DNA of 40,438 bases from an uncultured Oscillospiraceae bacterium (GCA_947629245.1 CANRDC010000017.1:1-40438); one strand, 5' to 3'. Shown: positions 23,375 to 33,356, counted from the stretch's first letter. Notes: a model not told the origin generated them from the letters alone. Numbers and translations: made by a program.

Positions 23375-25728
23375 GAGGGCTCCGCGCTTGCGTTTATAAG
23401 GACGTCAAGCTGTTTCTCCGGGGCGCGGGGATGTGGTCCCTGCTGCTGGCGTTTCTGCTGCTTCCGGCTCTCCGGTGGGGCGTGGCGGACCTGTCCGCCC
23501 AGAGCTATGTGCGCCCCTTCCCCATCGCCGTGCGGGACCTGGACGGCACGGTCATGTCCCGCTCCCTGATCTCTCAGCTGGGCGAGATCGAGCTGTTCTC
23601 CGAGGTCCGGACCCTGGACCCGGACGCCGACGACGAGCAGGCCATCGCCGACGGCGCCGCGGCGGCCATAACCATCCCGCGGGACTTTTTTTATAAGATG
23701 TATACCATGGAGGACTGCCCCGCCACCGTCACCGTCAACAGCGGCATGGCGGCGGAGAGCGTGATCTTCCGCGAGATCGTCCGCGCGGTCATGGACATCG
23801 TCCGGGCCGACCAGGCCGCCAGTATCGGCGCGTATACGCTGGCCTACGGGGACCTGACGCCGGAGCTGTACGACGCGCTGTACGCCGAGACCTCGGAGGA
23901 CCTGTTCCGGGACGCGCTGGGACGGCAGCGGGTGTTTGACGAGGCCATCCGGGCGGCGGACCCGGCCGGGGCGCTCCAGCGTCGGCTCGCGGCCTGCGTA
24001 CTGGCCGTGTCGGCCATGTTCCTGGCCCTCTCCGCCGCCAGGACTTTGCCGGAGGAAATGGCGCTTGGCGCGCTGCCCCGCTTCAGGAGCGCGGGAGGCG
24101 GCGCGGCGGCGTTTCTCCTGTCCAAATTCTGCGCCGCCTTCGTGCTGAGCGTCCCCGTGACGGCGGCCACGGCGCTGCTGTTCCCAGGAGCTGGCATTGG
24201 ACCGCTGCTTCTGTTGGACCTTGCCCTGCTGTGGGCGGCCTTCGGCGTCTTTACGGCCATCGCCGTCTGGACGGGCGACGGCGCCGCCGCCCAGCGGTGG
24301 GGCGATCTGCTCCTGCTGCTGTCCCTGGCGGCGGGCGGGACCCTCTGGCCCCGCTCTGTCCTGCCCGGCCCCGTGGCCTGGCTGGGAAAGCTGACGCCGC
24401 CCTATTACGCCGCGCTGGGTCTGGAGGCCCTCGCGCAGCAGATGCCGCCCGTCTCCGTCGCGAGCCTGCTGTGGCCTTTGCCGGTCATGGGCGCGGCGGG
24501 ACTGGCCCTGACCGCCCTCGGTCTGCGGCGGCGGGGCGCGGGCCCGCGTCCCATGCCCGCCCGCGCGCCGCGTTCGGCCATCGCCGCGCCGGAGGCCGCC
24601 CCCGCCAACGATTTTCTCAGGCGGCTGGCCGGACTGAGCCTGTTCAAGCTCCGGGCCGCTGCCGGAGGTTCCCGTGGTCTCGCCGCGCTGATGCTCACGG
24701 CGGTGCTGTGCGGCATGGCCGCGGCCTGCGTCCGAAGCGACGGCGCGGACGAGCTGCGGCTGGCCCTGTGCGACTTTGACGGCACCGCTGCGTCGGAGGA
24801 GCTGGCCGCGTCCATCACGGCGGCGGAGGGCGTCCGCTGCGAGCCGTATGAGCTTTCCCGCGCCCGCAAAGCCCTGTTGACCGGGGACGTCGAGGGCGTC
24901 GTGATCATCGACAGCGGCTATGCCGTCAGTCTGGAGACCGGGGAGGGCGCCGCCCTCCGCTATGAGGCCGCCGGGTCCTCCCTGGCCGCCCAGGGCGCCC
25001 GGGAGATCGTGGCCGGGAACGCCTCCGCCCAGCGAAGCCGCCTCCGGGCCGCAGACCGGGCAGCGCGCCTTCTGGGCCGCGCCCTCACGGAGGAGGAAAA
25101 GGCGGCTCTTCAGAGGACCATCCGACAGGCGGAGCAGACCCTGCCGCCCCTGTGGGAGCTCTCCCAGCAGGCCGGACCCCCTCTTTCGGCCCTGTTCGCG
25201 CCGGGTCAGATGAGCTTTGCCGCTCTGGCCGCGCTGTTCACCCTGCTCACCGCCGCCTCCTGGTCCGGCGCCGACAGCGGACGGATGGCCGAGCGGCGGA
25301 TGTGCGCCATGCCCCGAGGCCGGGTGCTGAGCTACGGAAGCGACTGTCTGGCCCTGTCGGTTTTGGGGCTGCTGGTGCTGGCGGCGGTGCTGCTCCCAGG
25401 CAAGAACGCCGCAGCGGCGCTGCCAGCGGCGGCGGCCTATGCCCTGTGCGCGGCGGCGCTGGCCCTGGCCCTCGCGCGGGCGTCCGCCATGGCGGGGCGG
25501 GTGGACGCGCTGGCGCCGTTCCTGGCGATGCTGCTGTGTCTGCTGGGCGGATGCTTTCTGGACGTGCGCGTCCTATCCCCGACCGCCGCGGCAGCCGCGC
25601 TGCTGTCCCCGGCGGGCCTGGCCGTCCGGGCGGCGGAGGGCTCCGTCGGCGCGGGACTGGCGCTGCTGGCCGAGGGCGCGGTCCTGTTTGTCCTGGGCAT
25701 GCCGAGACCGGGAAAAAGACGGTCCTGA
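23371..25728 (+). CDS. ABC-2 type permease with two halves fused in one chain
   Basis: 785 residues from the ATG at 23371, which overlaps the ATPase stop. Two similar modules are in tandem. Each starts with one span followed by an outer domain opening with 'RDLDGTVMSRSL' (about residue 55) or 'CDFDGTAASEEL' (about residue 465). Each then has several C-terminal spans, around 205-390 and 610-770. ABC-2 permeases of this outer-domain type (YhaP/YhgE-like) usually act as two separate subunits, so this looks like a duplication and fusion giving a single-chain dimer. The linker near residues 390-415 is rich in Pro, Ala and Arg. Very GC-rich. The cargo is unknown. Confidence 0.87.
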   Translation: MRGLRACVYKDVKLFLRGAGMWSLLLAFLLLPALRWGVADLSAQSYVRPFPIAVRDLDGTVMSRSLISQLGEIELFSEVRTLDPDADDEQAIADGAAAAITIPRDFFYKMYTMEDCPATVTVNSGMAAESVIFREIVRAVMDIVRADQAASIGAYTLAYGDLTPELYDALYAETSEDLFRDALGRQRVFDEAIRAADPAGALQRRLAACVLAVSAMFLALSAARTLPEEMALGALPRFRSAGGGAAAFLLSKFCAAFVLSVPVTAATALLFPGAGIGPLLLLDLALLWAAFGVFTAIAVWTGDGAAAQRWGDLLLLLSLAAGGTLWPRSVLPGPVAWLGKLTPPYYAALGLEALAQQMPPVSVASLLWPLPVMGAAGLALTALGLRRRGAGPRPMPARAPRSAIAAPEAAPANDFLRRLAGLSLFKLRAAAGGSRGLAALMLTAVLCGMAAACVRSDGADELRLALCDFDGTAASEELAASITAAEGVRCEPYELSRARKALLTGDVEGVVIIDSGYAVSLETGEGAALRYEAAGSSLAAQGAREIVAGNASAQRSRLRAADRAARLLGRALTEEEKAALQRTIRQAEQTLPPLWELSQQAGPPLSALFAPGQMSFAALAALFTLLTAASWSGADSGRMAERRMCAMPRGRVLSYGSDCLALSVLGLLVLAAVLLPGKNAAAALPAAAAYALCAAALALALARASAMAGRVDALAPFLAMLLCLLGGCFLDVRVLSPTAAAAALLSPAGLAVRAAEGSVGAGLALLAEGAVLFVLGMPRPGKRRS

Positions 25729-25739
25729 ACCGTTTAAAA

Positions 25740-25773
25740 AGCGCCTGTTGCAAACGCGTTTGCAACAGGCGCT
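25740..25773. terminator. Shared terminator between the convergent operons
   Basis: A perfect 34-base palindrome, with five T on the minus-strand side and a weaker T-rich stretch on the plus-strand side. It would end the beta-CASP gene and probably the permease transcript. Confidence 0.85.
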
Positions 25774-25787
25774 CTTGTTCTCTGCTC

Positions 25788-27407
25788 TTATTTCTTTTTC
25801 GCCCAGCCGGACCACTTGTCCACCAGGGAGTTGACCTGGCCGGTGAATTTGCCGATCTCCTTGTTGGGGATCTCCCGGCAGCCGTAGGCAAGCTCCGTCA
25901 GGCGCTTGCAGGCGGCGATGAGGCCCTCGAACACGGAGGCGTTGCGGCTCTGCTTGGCGGTCTTTTTCACCACCGGGATACCGGCGGGCGTCTCCAGGAA
26001 CCGGCCCTCCGCCAGGTCGAACACCGTGCCGGAGTAGGGCGCGAAGGTGGCGAAGCCGTACTCGTCCCGCAGGCACTCGGCATAGGACTGGCACACCGCG
26101 TCCTCCCCGTGGTTGACGAACACCATCTGGGGCTTTTTCTCAAAGGCGGTGATCCACTTGATGAGCCCGTCCTTGTCGGCGTGGCCGCTCTTGCCGGGGA
26201 AGAAGCAGATCTCGGCGTTCACCGCCACCTCCTCGCCGAAGAGACTGATCTTTTTCGCCCCGTCCAGAATGGCCCGGCCCGTGGTGCCCGCCGCCTGATA
26301 GCCCACGAACAGCACCGTACACTCCCTGCGCCACAGATTGTGCTTCAGGTGGTGCCGGATGCGGCCCGCCTCGCACATGCCGCTGGCGGAAATGATCACC
26401 TTGGGCTCCTTATTGAAGTTGATGGCCTTGGACTCCTCGCTGGACACGGACACGTTCAGCCCCGGGAACACCAGCGGGTTCACGCCCTGGTCCAGCAGGG
26501 CCTTCGTCTCCGGGTCAAAGTAGTCCCGGTCGCACTGCAGGAAGATGCCGGTGGCCTCGTTGGCCAGGGGGCTGTCCACATACACGGGAAAGTCCCCGTG
26601 GCCGGTGACCAGGTTCTGCAGCTTGATCTCCCGGATGAAGTACAGCATCTCCTGGGTCCGGCCCACCGCGAAGGAGGGGATCACCAGATTGCCGCCCCGG
26701 TCCAGCGTCCGCTGGATCACATCCGCCAGAAACTGGACGTTGTTGGTGTCCGCCTTCTGATGATACCGGTCCCCGTAGGTGGACTCGGTGACCACATAAT
26801 CCGCCTCTTTCAGATACTGGGGGTCGTTGATGATGGGCTGGTTGGTGTTGCCGATGTCCCCGCTGAACACCAGCTTTTTCTCCACGCCGCCCTCGCCCAG
26901 CCAGATCTCGATGCTGCCCGAGCCCATCAGATGGCCCGCGTCCGTGAAGCGGATGACGACGTTTTCCGCGATGTGTATCTGCTCGCCGTAATCGCAGGGG
27001 CGCAGATGGCCGATGGCGGCCTCGGCGTCGTCCATGGTATAGACGGGCTCCACCGGCTCGCCGCCGGAGCGCTTGGCCTTGCGGCTTTTCCACTCCGCGT
27101 CCGACTCCTGGATGTGGGCGCAGTCGCGCAGCATGATCTCGCACAGATGGCAGGTGGCGCGGGTGGCGTAGATGGGCCCGGAATAGCCCCGCTTATAAAG
27201 CAGCGGCAGGTTGCCGGAGTGGTCGATGTGGGCGTGGGTCAGCAGCACGAAATCGATTTTGTTGGCCTGGACCGGGATGTCCTGGTTGACGAACACGTCC
27301 GCCCCCTGCTCCATGCCGCAGTCCACCAGCCCGTAGACGCCGCCCACCTCGATCAGCGAACAGCTCCCCGTCACCTCATGGGTCGCGCCCAAAAATGTAA
27401 GCTTCAT
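25788..27407 (-). CDS. Beta-CASP metallo-beta-lactamase fold ribonuclease-like protein
   Basis: 539 residues. The zinc site motif THAHIDHSG has His58, His60, Asp62 and His63. Further ligands lie in DAGHLMGSGS and FSGDIGN. The beta-CASP insertion carries VTESTYGDR and the late motifs SASGMCEAGR and PGKSGHADKDG. This is the plan of CPSF-73/Ysh1-like RNA-processing nucleases and distinguishes it from RNase J by overall pattern. The last 80 residues are helical and basic and may bind RNA. AAGGAGGG precedes the ATG. It is cytoplasmic and probably processes or degrades RNA. It is single, with its own promoter and a 5' leader that can form a GC-rich hairpin (about 27427-27455). Confidence 0.9.
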   Translation of the reverse strand: MKLTFLGATHEVTGSCSLIEVGGVYGLVDCGMEQGADVFVNQDIPVQANKIDFVLLTHAHIDHSGNLPLLYKRGYSGPIYATRATCHLCEIMLRDCAHIQESDAEWKSRKAKRSGGEPVEPVYTMDDAEAAIGHLRPCDYGEQIHIAENVVIRFTDAGHLMGSGSIEIWLGEGGVEKKLVFSGDIGNTNQPIINDPQYLKEADYVVTESTYGDRYHQKADTNNVQFLADVIQRTLDRGGNLVIPSFAVGRTQEMLYFIREIKLQNLVTGHGDFPVYVDSPLANEATGIFLQCDRDYFDPETKALLDQGVNPLVFPGLNVSVSSEESKAINFNKEPKVIISASGMCEAGRIRHHLKHNLWRRECTVLFVGYQAAGTTGRAILDGAKKISLFGEEVAVNAEICFFPGKSGHADKDGLIKWITAFEKKPQMVFVNHGEDAVCQSYAECLRDEYGFATFAPYSGTVFDLAEGRFLETPAGIPVVKKTAKQSRNASVFEGLIAACKRLTELAYGCREIPNKEIGKFTGQVNSLVDKWSGWAKKK

Positions 27408-27488
27408 ATGCCCTCCTTATCCGGACGCGGCCGCCGTTTCCGGCGGCAGGCCGCCCGTATGTCTCTTTCCGCGTTTCTTTATATATTC

Positions 27489-27516
27489 AGTATAGGGCAT
27501 TTTTCAGGAAAATCAA
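27489..27516 (-). promoter_or_regulatory. Promoter of the beta-CASP gene
   Basis: TTGATT (27511-27516) and TATACT (27489-27494) on the minus strand, 16 bases apart, about 80 bases before the start codon. The remainder of 27408-27588 holds only hairpins, including AACGCC/GGCGTT near 27556-27571. Confidence 0.7.
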
Positions 27517-27588
27517 TAGCTTTCTTTCCGGCGGGCCCGCGGAGCGGCTCGGCGCAACGCCTTGCGGCGTTTCGCCATCATATAGGCA

Positions 27589-28398
27589 TTATGGATCGCT
27601 GAGCACGAAATGAGAAAAGCGCAGCATCTCAAACCAGTCGTCGGAGGAGAAGCACACGTTCTTTTCGTCCTCCAGCCGGGCGCCGGGATAAAAGCTCTTG
27701 GAATAGGCGCGCGGGTGTTCCCGGAAACGGACGGTCATATCGAAGCGATCCGGCATAGGCACGGCGCAGTCGCTGGCATGCCGGACCGCCCGCTCGGCGG
27801 CCTCCCGGATCTGTTTGACGGCGGCGGCGGGATGGATCGACGTCACGGCGCCGCCGAGCCCTTCGTTCACCGGCACGGTGGTGATGCCTGGGATCATCTC
27901 CTCCGCGAAGCCGCACAGGGCCTTGTCCCCCGAGAGGAACGCCACGGGCACGCCATAGTAACCGGCGGTATAGGCGTTCATCATAAATTCGCTCATCCGC
28001 ACGCCGTTGAGCGTAACGTATTCGTTTCGCAGGTTCATGGTGTGGCTGAGAGGGCTGCCCCCGCTGGAGGCCCAGGCGTGGTATCCGGTGAAAAGAGCCG
28101 CGTCGAAACGGCCCTGGTCGATGCCGCTCATCATGCTGAGCGGGTCGCCGGTCCACCCCCGCATGATCCGAACGGATTCCGGAAGCCCGGCGGGGTCAAG
28201 GTTCCTGGCGGAGTCGTGGGCGTCCCTGACGAATACGGACCCGGCTCCGGCCGCGATGGCGCCTTCGCAGGCCGCCGCGACCTCTCTGGTCATCTGCTTC
28301 TGGAAGGGGGCATAGTCCATGGGGGTCGAGCGCTCGGTCTCCGCCCAGCTCGTGATGCCGCAGGTCCCCTCGATATCGGCGCTGATAAATACGCGCAT
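27589..28398 (-). CDS. dppA: M55 family D-aminopeptidase
   Basis: About 269 residues, starting at the ATG at 28398 because the family begins MKxxISxDIEG; in-frame TTG/ATG starts at 28419 and 28410 crowd the ribosome site. DppA is a zinc peptidase that releases D-amino acids from short peptides and forms a ten-subunit ring. Metal ligands are visible at Asp8 and Glu10 (ADIEG), His61 (RDAHDS), His106 (GYHAWAS) and Glu136 (RMSEFMMN). In Bacillus it is the first gene of the dpp operon; here it is the last. With the transporter and the two wall-peptide enzymes it would digest imported D-Ala-containing peptides. Confidence 0.9.
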   Translation of the reverse strand: MRVFISADIEGTCGITSWAETERSTPMDYAPFQKQMTREVAAACEGAIAAGAGSVFVRDAHDSARNLDPAGLPESVRIMRGWTGDPLSMMSGIDQGRFDAALFTGYHAWASSGGSPLSHTMNLRNEYVTLNGVRMSEFMMNAYTAGYYGVPVAFLSGDKALCGFAEEMIPGITTVPVNEGLGGAVTSIHPAAAVKQIREAAERAVRHASDCAVPMPDRFDMTVRFREHPRAYSKSFYPGARLEDEKNVCFSSDDWFEMLRFSHFVLSDP

Positions 28399-28443
28399 AT
28401 CCCGTATCATTCCTTTCAAATATCAGTTTTCGCCGGGCCGCCC

Positions 28444-29253
28444 TCAGAACAGGCTCCCCACGCAGGCGAGCTTTTCCGACAGGTCCCGCCGGAAGTCCTC
28501 ATGGGCGGGGTCCAGGCTGTTGACGACCACCCCGTCGCTGCCGCTGCGGGCGGTGGAGTGGATATACCGGCCTCCGCCCAGATAGACGGCCACATGGCCC
28601 GGAAAGAACAGCAGGTCGCCGGGGCGGACACGGGCGGGGTCGACGGCATGGATGGGATAGCCCTCTCGGATGGAGGCGTCCCGCCAGATGGTGACGCCGC
28701 TGAGGCGGTACGCCATAAACGCCAGGCCGGAGCAGTCGACGCCCAGAGGCGTCTTGCCGCCCCACAGGTAGTGGGCGTCCATGTACAGCCGCGCCATGGA
28801 GACGATATGCTCCCGCAGCGCCTGTTCCTCCTCCAGCCTGGGGATATCGAAGAGGAAGCCCGTCCTGGTATACCCCTCCCGTCCGTCGGGCAGGGATACC
28901 CGCTGCCAGCCATCGGCGTCGGGCTCGCCGTGGACCGCCACGGCCGCGCCCCGGACCAGCCGACAGACCTGCCAGCTCTGCACTCTTGGCTCCGAGCGCA
29001 CCGAGCACAGGCCCCGGAGGACGGTCCGGCGCTTCAGCGCCTCCCAGCGGTCGGCGTCGCCGTCCCCCGCCGTCAGGGCGCAGGCGGGCGCACAGCCGGT
29101 ATAGCCGTAATCGGTCCGCACCTGGAACCAGCCGGGGGCGGGTTCGTCCAGTATCTCCACCCGCCAGCCCAGCAGGGCCTCGTCGGCCAGCTCGCACCGG
29201 TCGTCGGGCCGCAGATACAGCGGACAGACGGGTGATGAAACGACAGCGTACAT
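28444..29253 (-). CDS. NlpC/P60 wall-peptide endopeptidase with SH3-like domains (YkfC-like)
   Basis: 269 residues. The first 135 contain two bacterial SH3-like domains (GWFQVRTDYGYTG and GWQRVSLPDGREGY). The NlpC/P60 domain follows, with Cys174 (GVDCSGLAF), His220 (FFPGHVAVYLG) and His232 (YIHSTA) as catalytic triad. This is the plan of YkfC, which splits gamma-D-Glu-L-diamino-acid bonds in murein peptides inside the cell. There is no signal peptide, which fits a cytoplasmic recycling enzyme. It lies between the LD-carboxypeptidase and dppA. GGAGG precedes the ATG. Confidence 0.9.
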   Translation of the reverse strand: MYAVVSSPVCPLYLRPDDRCELADEALLGWRVEILDEPAPGWFQVRTDYGYTGCAPACALTAGDGDADRWEALKRRTVLRGLCSVRSEPRVQSWQVCRLVRGAAVAVHGEPDADGWQRVSLPDGREGYTRTGFLFDIPRLEEEQALREHIVSMARLYMDAHYLWGGKTPLGVDCSGLAFMAYRLSGVTIWRDASIREGYPIHAVDPARVRPGDLLFFPGHVAVYLGGGRYIHSTARSGSDGVVVNSLDPAHEDFRRDLSEKLACVGSLF

Positions 29254-29312
29254 AGCGCGCCTCCTTTACAGGTCTCCGCGGGCGGCAAAGAGCGGCTCCG
29301 GCTCCCGTCCGC

Positions 29313-30308
29313 TCACCGCGCCACCTCCAGCGTCCCGGCCGCCGCGTCCATTCTGGCCGCGGCCCCCAGAGGGAAGCTCATGGTGGGCAGCGCATGGCCG
29401 CAGGCAAGTCCCGCCAGCACCGGTTTCCCGGCAGGCAGGACGACCTCCTCCAATATCTCGCAGATCGTAAGCGTCCGCTCCGGGTCCTCCGGCGTACAGT
29501 CCACCCACTCCCCCAGCAGGACACCGGCACAGTCGTCGAATTTCCCGGCGTTCCTGAGCTGGGTGAGCATGCCGTCCAGCCGGTAGGTCTTTTCGTTCAC
29601 GTCCTCCAGAAAGAGGAGCTTGCCCCTGGTGTCCAGCTCCCAGGGCGTGCCCAGGCTGTCGCAGACCAGGGACAGATTGCCGCCGCACAGCGGCCCCTCG
29701 GCCCTTCCCGGCGCCAGCGTCCGGACGTTCCCGCCCAGCTCCAGGCTCCCCGTCAGGCCGCCGAAGAGCGCCCGGCGGAGGCAGCCTTCGGTGAACGGGT
29801 CCAGGCCGCCATGCCGTGTCGCGCGCTCCCGGTCCGAGCCGGGCGCGCGACCGGCGTCTTCCGGTACGTCAGCGTCGGCGGCGCCGATATACCACTCGGT
29901 GGAGGGCATCGGCGTGTGATAGCTGCCCATGGAGCAGAGCTGCTGCAGGGCGATGTGCAGGGCGGTGACGTCGGAATAGCCAAACAGGGGCTTGGGGGTC
30001 CGCGCGATCGCCTGCCAGTCCAGCAGGGGCAGCAGGCGGCCCGCCCCGTAGCCGCCCCGGACGCACACGATCCCCCGGACGGAGGGGTCGGCGAAGGCGT
30101 CCTGCAGGTCCTTCGCCCGCTGGGCGTCGTCCGCGGCAAAGTAGCCGTGGCGGTTGGCGTCATAGCAGGATGGATACGGCACCGGCTCCAGTCCCATGGC
30201 CCTGACGGACGCGAGGGATGGCTCCAGTCTCTCCGAGGGCACGGCGGAGGAGGCGCACAGCAGCGCCACCCGGTCGCCGGGACGGAGCGGTTCGGGCATT
30301 ACGATCAT
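29313..30308 (-). CDS. ldcA: S66 family LD-carboxypeptidase (LdcA/YkfA-like)
   Basis: 331 residues from the ATG at 30308, after AAGGAG; a second ATG nine bases on is also possible. It removes the terminal D-amino acid from L,D-linked murein tri- or tetrapeptides in the cytoplasm. The serine nucleophile is Ser112 (LFGYSDVTALH), with Glu235 (FLEDVNE) and His305 (ACGHALPT) completing the triad. A short insertion around residues 145-165 (rich in Asp, Ala and Arg) is less conserved. The neighbours agree with a murein-peptide recycling role, as in the Bacillus ykf genes. The epimerase YkfB is not present. Confidence 0.9.
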   Translation of the reverse strand: MIVMPEPLRPGDRVALLCASSAVPSERLEPSLASVRAMGLEPVPYPSCYDANRHGYFAADDAQRAKDLQDAFADPSVRGIVCVRGGYGAGRLLPLLDWQAIARTPKPLFGYSDVTALHIALQQLCSMGSYHTPMPSTEWYIGAADADVPEDAGRAPGSDRERATRHGGLDPFTEGCLRRALFGGLTGSLELGGNVRTLAPGRAEGPLCGGNLSLVCDSLGTPWELDTRGKLLFLEDVNEKTYRLDGMLTQLRNAGKFDDCAGVLLGEWVDCTPEDPERTLTICEILEEVVLPAGKPVLAGLACGHALPTMSFPLGAAARMDAAAGTLEVAR

Positions 30309-30337
30309 GGCGTCGGCCTCTCCTTTCTCAGAACGTG

Positions 30338-31276
30338 TCACAGCAGCGTCTTCCGGTACGCGTCCAGCTCGCGCCGACTGCCCCGGACGAAGTGTCCCGG
30401 CTCCAGCTCCTCCCACAGCGGAGGATCGGCCTCGGTGTATCCGTGTTGGGAGGGATCGTAGACCAGGAGCTTTTTCGTCCGCTCCCGCGCCGGATCGGGC
30501 ATGGGTATGGCGGACAGGAGCGCGCGGGTATACGGATGCAGAGGATGGTCGAAAAGCTGCTCGCTCCGGGCCAGCTCCATCAGCTTTCCCCGGTAGATCA
30601 CGGCGATCCGGTCGGAGATGAACCGCACCACGGACAGGTCGTGGGAGATGAACAGATAGGTCAGTCCCCGCTCCCTCTGGAGCCTCGACATGAGATTCAG
30701 CACCTGCGCGCGGATGGACACGTCCAGCGCCGAGACGGGTTCGTCCGCCACGATGAATTCCGGCTCCATGATAAGGGCCCGGGCGATGCCGATGCGCTGG
30801 CGCTGGCCGCCGGAGAACTCATGGGGGAAGCGGCCAGCGAACTCCGGCAGGAGCCCCACGTCGCCGAGGGCCTTCGCCACCCGCTCCCGGCGCTCCGCCT
30901 CCGGCATATGCTTATGCAGGGAATACAGCCCCTCCGACACGATATAGTCCACCTTGGCTCGCTCGTTGAGGGAGGCCATGGGGTCCTGGAATACCATTTG
31001 GATGTTTCGGATGACCCGCCGGTCGGTCTGACGGCTCACCCTGCCGGAGATGATCTCTCCCCCGTATTTTATCGTGCCGCCGGAGACCGGATCGACCCGG
31101 ATGATGGCGCGGCCGATGGTGGTCTTGCCGGACCCGGACTCGCCCACCAGGCCGAAGGTCTCCCCCCGGCGGATGTCGAAGGATACGCCGTCCACCGCCC
31201 GGAAGGGGTGGCGGCGGGAGCCAAAGGTGACGGTCAGGTCCCGCACCTCCAGCAGCTTCTCCCTCGTCTCAGACAT
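30338..31276 (-). CDS. dppF: Dipeptide/oligopeptide ABC transporter ATPase, DppF/OppF type
   Basis: 312 residues. Walker [10 protein letters not shown], signature [10 protein letters not shown], Walker [13 protein letters not shown] and switch histidine in FISHD. The C-terminal [15 protein letters not shown] motif is typical of peptide-importer ATPases. It is the second ATPase of the importer and overlaps dppD by eight bases. The downstream gene is ldcA, 29 bases away. The far C-terminus lacks the cysteine cluster found in many relatives that hold an iron-sulfur cluster. Confidence 0.92.
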   Translation of the reverse strand: MSETREKLLEVRDLTVTFGSRRHPFRAVDGVSFDIRRGETFGLVGESGSGKTTIGRAIIRVDPVSGGTIKYGGEIISGRVSRQTDRRVIRNIQMVFQDPMASLNERAKVDYIVSEGLYSLHKHMPEAERRERVAKALGDVGLLPEFAGRFPHEFSGGQRQRIGIARALIMEPEFIVADEPVSALDVSIRAQVLNLMSRLQRERGLTYLFISHDLSVVRFISDRIAVIYRGKLMELARSEQLFDHPLHPYTRALLSAIPMPDPARERTKKLLVYDPSQHGYTEADPPLWEELEPGHFVRGSRRELDAYRKTLL

Positions 31277-32312
31277 AGCCGCCGCCTCCTCTCTCCCGCA
31301 GTCTGCGGATATGCTCGGGCGGCTCCACCCTGGGCGCCCTGGGGTCCAGCAGCCATGTGCGGGCCCGGTGGGTGGGGCTCACGTCGAAGTAGGGCGGGCG
31401 CTTCAAAAAGTCGATCTTCAGGGCCTGCGGGTTCCGGGGCGCGAAAGCGTCGCCCCGGACCTCATGGAAGAGGTTGGGAGGCGTCCCCTGGATGGAATAG
31501 AGGGTCTCCCCCTTCGCGCCAAGCTGCGGCAGCGAGGACAGCAGCGCCCAGGTATAGGGGTGGCGCGGGTCGTAAAAGACCTCGTCGCAGGAGCCCACCT
31601 CCACGATGTCCCCCGCGTACATCACGGCGATGCGGTCCGCCACATTGGCCACCACGCCCAGATCGTGGGTGATATAGACGGTGGTCAGTCCCAGCTTCTT
31701 CTGGAGGGACCTGACAAGGTCCAGTATCTGCGCCTGGATGGTCACGTCCAGGGCGGTGGTGGGCTCGTCGCAGATCAGTATCTTCGGTCGGCAGGCGATG
31801 GCGATGGCGATGACCACCCGCTGGCGCATGCCGCCGGAGAACTCGTGGGGATACTGCTTATACCGGGTCTCGGGGTCGCTGATGCCCACGTCCGCCAGCG
31901 CCTGCACCGCAGCCGCCCTGGCCGCCGCGCCGCGAAGGCCCTGATGGAGCCGGACCGCCTCCAGGATCTGCGCGCCCACCGTTTTCAGGGGGTTGAGGGA
32001 TGTCATCGGGTCCTGCATGACCATGGCGATCTCGCGGCCCCGGACGGCGAGCCACTCCTTTTCCGTCCTGAACGCGGCCAGGTCCCGTCCGTCGTACCAT
32101 ATATGGCCTCCGGCGATGGAGCCGTTGGCGTCCAGAAGGCCCATGGCGGATCTGGTGAGCACGCTCTTGCCCGAGCCGGACTCCCCCACGATGGCCAGCG
32201 ATTCCCCCCGGTACACGTCCAGGGATATGCCCCGGATGGCGTTGAGCACCTGTCCCCGGAGGGTGAAGCGCACGTCCAGGTCCTCAAAGGACAGGATGAC
32301 GTTTTCTTTCAT
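31269..32312 (-). CDS. dppD: Dipeptide/oligopeptide ABC transporter ATPase, DppD/OppD type
   Basis: 347 residues. Walker [10 protein letters not shown], signature FSGGMRQRV, Walker [13 protein letters not shown], switch histidine in ITHDLG. The C-terminal '[12 protein letters not shown]' segment and the 'GTPPNL' motif mark the peptide-importer group. The tail is longer than usual, about 45 residues after that motif. AAGGAGG is eight bases before the ATG. It pairs with DppF to power uptake. Confidence 0.92.
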   Translation of the reverse strand: MKENVILSFEDLDVRFTLRGQVLNAIRGISLDVYRGESLAIVGESGSGKSVLTRSAMGLLDANGSIAGGHIWYDGRDLAAFRTEKEWLAVRGREIAMVMQDPMTSLNPLKTVGAQILEAVRLHQGLRGAAARAAAVQALADVGISDPETRYKQYPHEFSGGMRQRVVIAIAIACRPKILICDEPTTALDVTIQAQILDLVRSLQKKLGLTTVYITHDLGVVANVADRIAVMYAGDIVEVGSCDEVFYDPRHPYTWALLSSLPQLGAKGETLYSIQGTPPNLFHEVRGDAFAPRNPQALKIDFLKRPPYFDVSPTHRARTWLLDPRAPRVEPPEHIRRLRERGGGGYV

Positions 32313-32327
32313 ATTCCCCCGCCTCCT

Positions 32328-33356
32328 TCAGTTGACATGGTTTTTGGGGTCGGCGGCGTCCGCGAAGGCGCTGCCGATGATATAGAAGGAGATGGTGATC
32401 ACCGCCAGCACCGCCACGGGGAAGATCAGCTGATACCGGAGCGCGGCCATCTGCATCAGGGAGCGGCCTGTCTGGATGAGATTGCCCAGGGAGGGGATGG
32501 AGACCGGCAGGCCGATGCCGATATAGGTGACGAACACCTCGCTGCCGATGGCGCCGGGGATGGCCAGGGCCATGCGCATGGTGATGACGCTGACCAGATA
32601 GGGCAGCAGGTTCCGGAACACGATGCGCCGGGTGGGTACGCCCAGGCAGCGGGAAGCCAGGTTATAATCCCTGTCGCGGATGATGATGATCTGGTTGCGG
32701 ATGAACCGGGCCATCCCCAGCCAGCCCGTCAGAGACAGGGCGAAAATGATCGTGGACACCCCCGGCTTCATGATGTAGGAGATGAGGATGAGCAGCAGGG
32801 TCTGCGGGATGTTGTCCAGAACATTGTATAGCTCGGTGAAGAAGAAGTCCAGCCTGCGGACATAGCCCCACAGCACGCCCGCCAGGATGCCCGCCACCGC
32901 CTCCACGACGGCCACGGAAAAGCCGATGAACAGGCTCGTGCGGGTGCCCGCCCAGATGCGGGACCACAGGTCCTGCCCGATGGAGTTGGTGCCGAACCAG
33001 AACTCGCCGTTGGGCGGCACGTTGTTCAGCGGAAGGCCCCACTCGCCGTAATGGACGAGCAGCGGGTCCTTCTGTCCGGGTAGCAGCGGCTGGATGAAGG
33101 TGAACAGCAGGGTGAGCGCCATCAGGCACAGGAAAAAGACGGCCGATCTGCTGCGGAAGAAGGCCCGCAGCGTGGCCCGCCAATAGGAATAGTCGGAGTA
33201 GCCGCCCCGCTCCGCGGCGTCCGGGCGAAACTCCGCGAAGGAAAAGAGCGTGCCGTCGTTCATGCCCGCCTGCACGGCGTCCTCGTCCAGGTCCTTCGCC
33301 AGCCGGGCGTTGAGCTTGTCGCCCAGCTCGTCGGCGGGTCTGCGGAAAAGACTCAT
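32328..33356 (-). CDS. dppC: Dipeptide/oligopeptide ABC transporter permease, DppC/OppC type
   Basis: 342 residues from the ATG at 33356, which overlaps the dppB stop (TGATG). About 70 N-terminal soluble residues are followed by six spans. Marks: 'FGTNSIGQDLWSRIWAGTRTSL' region near residue 130, and the coupling loop ASRCLGVPTRRIVFRNLLP near 240-260, which touches the ATPases. It forms the channel with DppB. Confidence 0.9.
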   Translation of the reverse strand: MSLFRRPADELGDKLNARLAKDLDEDAVQAGMNDGTLFSFAEFRPDAAERGGYSDYSYWRATLRAFFRSRSAVFFLCLMALTLLFTFIQPLLPGQKDPLLVHYGEWGLPLNNVPPNGEFWFGTNSIGQDLWSRIWAGTRTSLFIGFSVAVVEAVAGILAGVLWGYVRRLDFFFTELYNVLDNIPQTLLLILISYIMKPGVSTIIFALSLTGWLGMARFIRNQIIIIRDRDYNLASRCLGVPTRRIVFRNLLPYLVSVITMRMALAIPGAIGSEVFVTYIGIGLPVSIPSLGNLIQTGRSLMQMAALRYQLIFPVAVLAVITISFYIIGSAFADAADPKNHVN

